From an uncultured Flavobacteriia bacterium (GTDB lineage: Bacteria; Bacteroidota; Bacteroidia; Flavobacteriales_D; Crocinitomicaceae): DNA of 14,605 nucleotides. The position numbers and the translations under genes are program-made. Position 1 is the stretch's first letter. Every line of letters starts with the position of its first letter. A model generated the notes under the pieces. That model had not been told where the DNA came from. It was given only the letters and a program-made list of their open reading frames with translations, and ran no database searches. The stretch lies in assembly GCA_903928365.1 (NCBI GenBank), contig CAIYQV010000003.1, positions 1-14,605 on the forward strand, read 5' to 3'. Shown piece by piece: positions 14,319 through 14,605 of this stretch.

Positions 14319-14401
14319 TGCCCAAAACAAGAGTCGAACTTACGCACTTTGCGCTGCCACCAACTGAAGATAGTGACGTCTACCAATTTCACCATTTGGA
14401 C
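14319..14401 (-). tRNA. tRNA-Leu (CAG), atypical, possibly degenerate
   Basis: An 83-nt class II tRNA shape. The acceptor stem pairs in full (14395-14401 with 14320-14326, one U-G), with discriminator A at 14319 and no encoded CCA. The D-loop has the usual AAATTGGTAGAC. The anticodon CAG is at 14364-14366 (minus), in a loop of TTCAGTT. The anticodon stem CTATC/GGTGG has two G-U pairs. A long variable arm (GCGC-AAA-GTGC) fits Leu. The T-arm GTAAG/CTTGT encloses TTCGACT. Oddities: one extra base between the D-arm and anticodon stem, a D-stem that pairs only weakly, and a pyrimidine at position 37 where purine is normal. It may be a functional but divergent tRNA-Leu, or a decaying copy. Confidence 0.72.
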
Positions 14402-14490
14402 TGAGTGAACTAGGATACGTATTAGCCTGAAAGCGGACATTCGGACCTCGAATTTTCTTCATTTTTACTTCACATTTTCTTTAATCTCGA

Positions 14491-14520
14491 TTGCTCAGGA
14501 AAAAATATCTGTTATATTTG
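14491..14520 (+). promoter_or_regulatory. Promoter of the CAU-anticodon tRNA
   Basis: TTG (14491-14493), a 19-nt spacer and TATATTTG (14513-14520) give a near-ideal Bacteroidota promoter. It starts transcription about 20 nt before the tRNA at 14546. Confidence 0.8.
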
Positions 14521-14545
14521 CAGCCGCTAACCTTTTAGTATGTCT

Positions 14546-14605
14546 GGCGAGATAGCTCAGATGGTTAGAGCGCAGGATTCATAACCCAGAGGTCCCGGGT
14601 TCAAC
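14546..14605 (+). tRNA. tRNA with CAU anticodon (probably Met), cut by window edge
   Basis: The first 60 nt of a tRNA: acceptor 5' arm GGCGAGA (14546-14552), TA, D-stem GCTC/GAGC with loop AGATGGTTA, anticodon CAT (14580-14582) in loop TTCATAA, and the beginning of the T-arm (CCGGG, TTCAAC). The 3' acceptor arm is outside the window. CAU tRNAs may be elongator Met, initiator Met or lysidine-modified Ile. The 5' half looks most like elongator Met, but this is not certain. The anticodon stem as read (CAGGA with CCCAG) has an A-A and an A-C mismatch. Confidence 0.85.

Overview
The window looks like chromosomal DNA of a Bacteroidota bacterium, probably order Flavobacteriales (Cryomorphaceae/Crocinitomicaceae-like). 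This rests on several -7 elements of the form TAnnTTTG, weak or absent Shine-Dalgarno sequences, a type IX secretion (T9SS) C-terminal sorting domain, a DUF5606 protein and Bacteroidota-type TonB/ExbBD proteins. The family and genus are inferences.

Left part (1-4418, minus strand): an energy-transduction block. tonB paralogue 2 has its own promoter. It is followed by a second promoter and an exbB-exbD-exbD-tonB operon with gaps of 34, 11 and 1 nt, closed by a good rho-independent terminator. Beyond that lie a 65-residue membrane protein and the first 16 codons of a secreted or membrane protein cut by the window edge. The block would couple the inner-membrane proton gradient to outer-membrane TonB-dependent transport. 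The two TonB proteins share an unusual N-terminal membrane segment and an identically spaced set of three cysteines.

Middle (4493-7539): a LuxC-type acyl-CoA reductase (minus) diverges from an Allochromatium-type 2[4Fe-4S] ferredoxin (plus). Next come the small SRP RNA gene with its own promoter and terminator, then a short transaldolase of the TalC/FSA family whose active-site residues are of the transaldolase type. The transaldolase converges on a secreted SnoaL/NTF2-fold protein, and both stop codons lie within one inverted repeat.

Right part (7560-14605): two unrelated-looking subtilisin-family (S8) proteases are divergently transcribed. One is exported and has a roughly 215-residue gap between catalytic Asp and His. 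The other is an 854-residue T9SS substrate with Ig-like modules. Then come a DUF5606 protein with a histone H1-like Lys/Ala tail, an M3-family oligopeptidase, an atypical tRNA-Leu(CAG) on the minus strand, and a CAU-anticodon tRNA cut by the right edge.

I see no mobile element, CRISPR array, phage gene or toxin-antitoxin pair. Most genes are ordinary core functions. The points most worth a second look are the paired TonB architecture with its cysteines, the tonB2 leader hairpin, the two odd tRNA sequences, and the overlapping termination signals. I do not see convincing evidence for a wholly new system.
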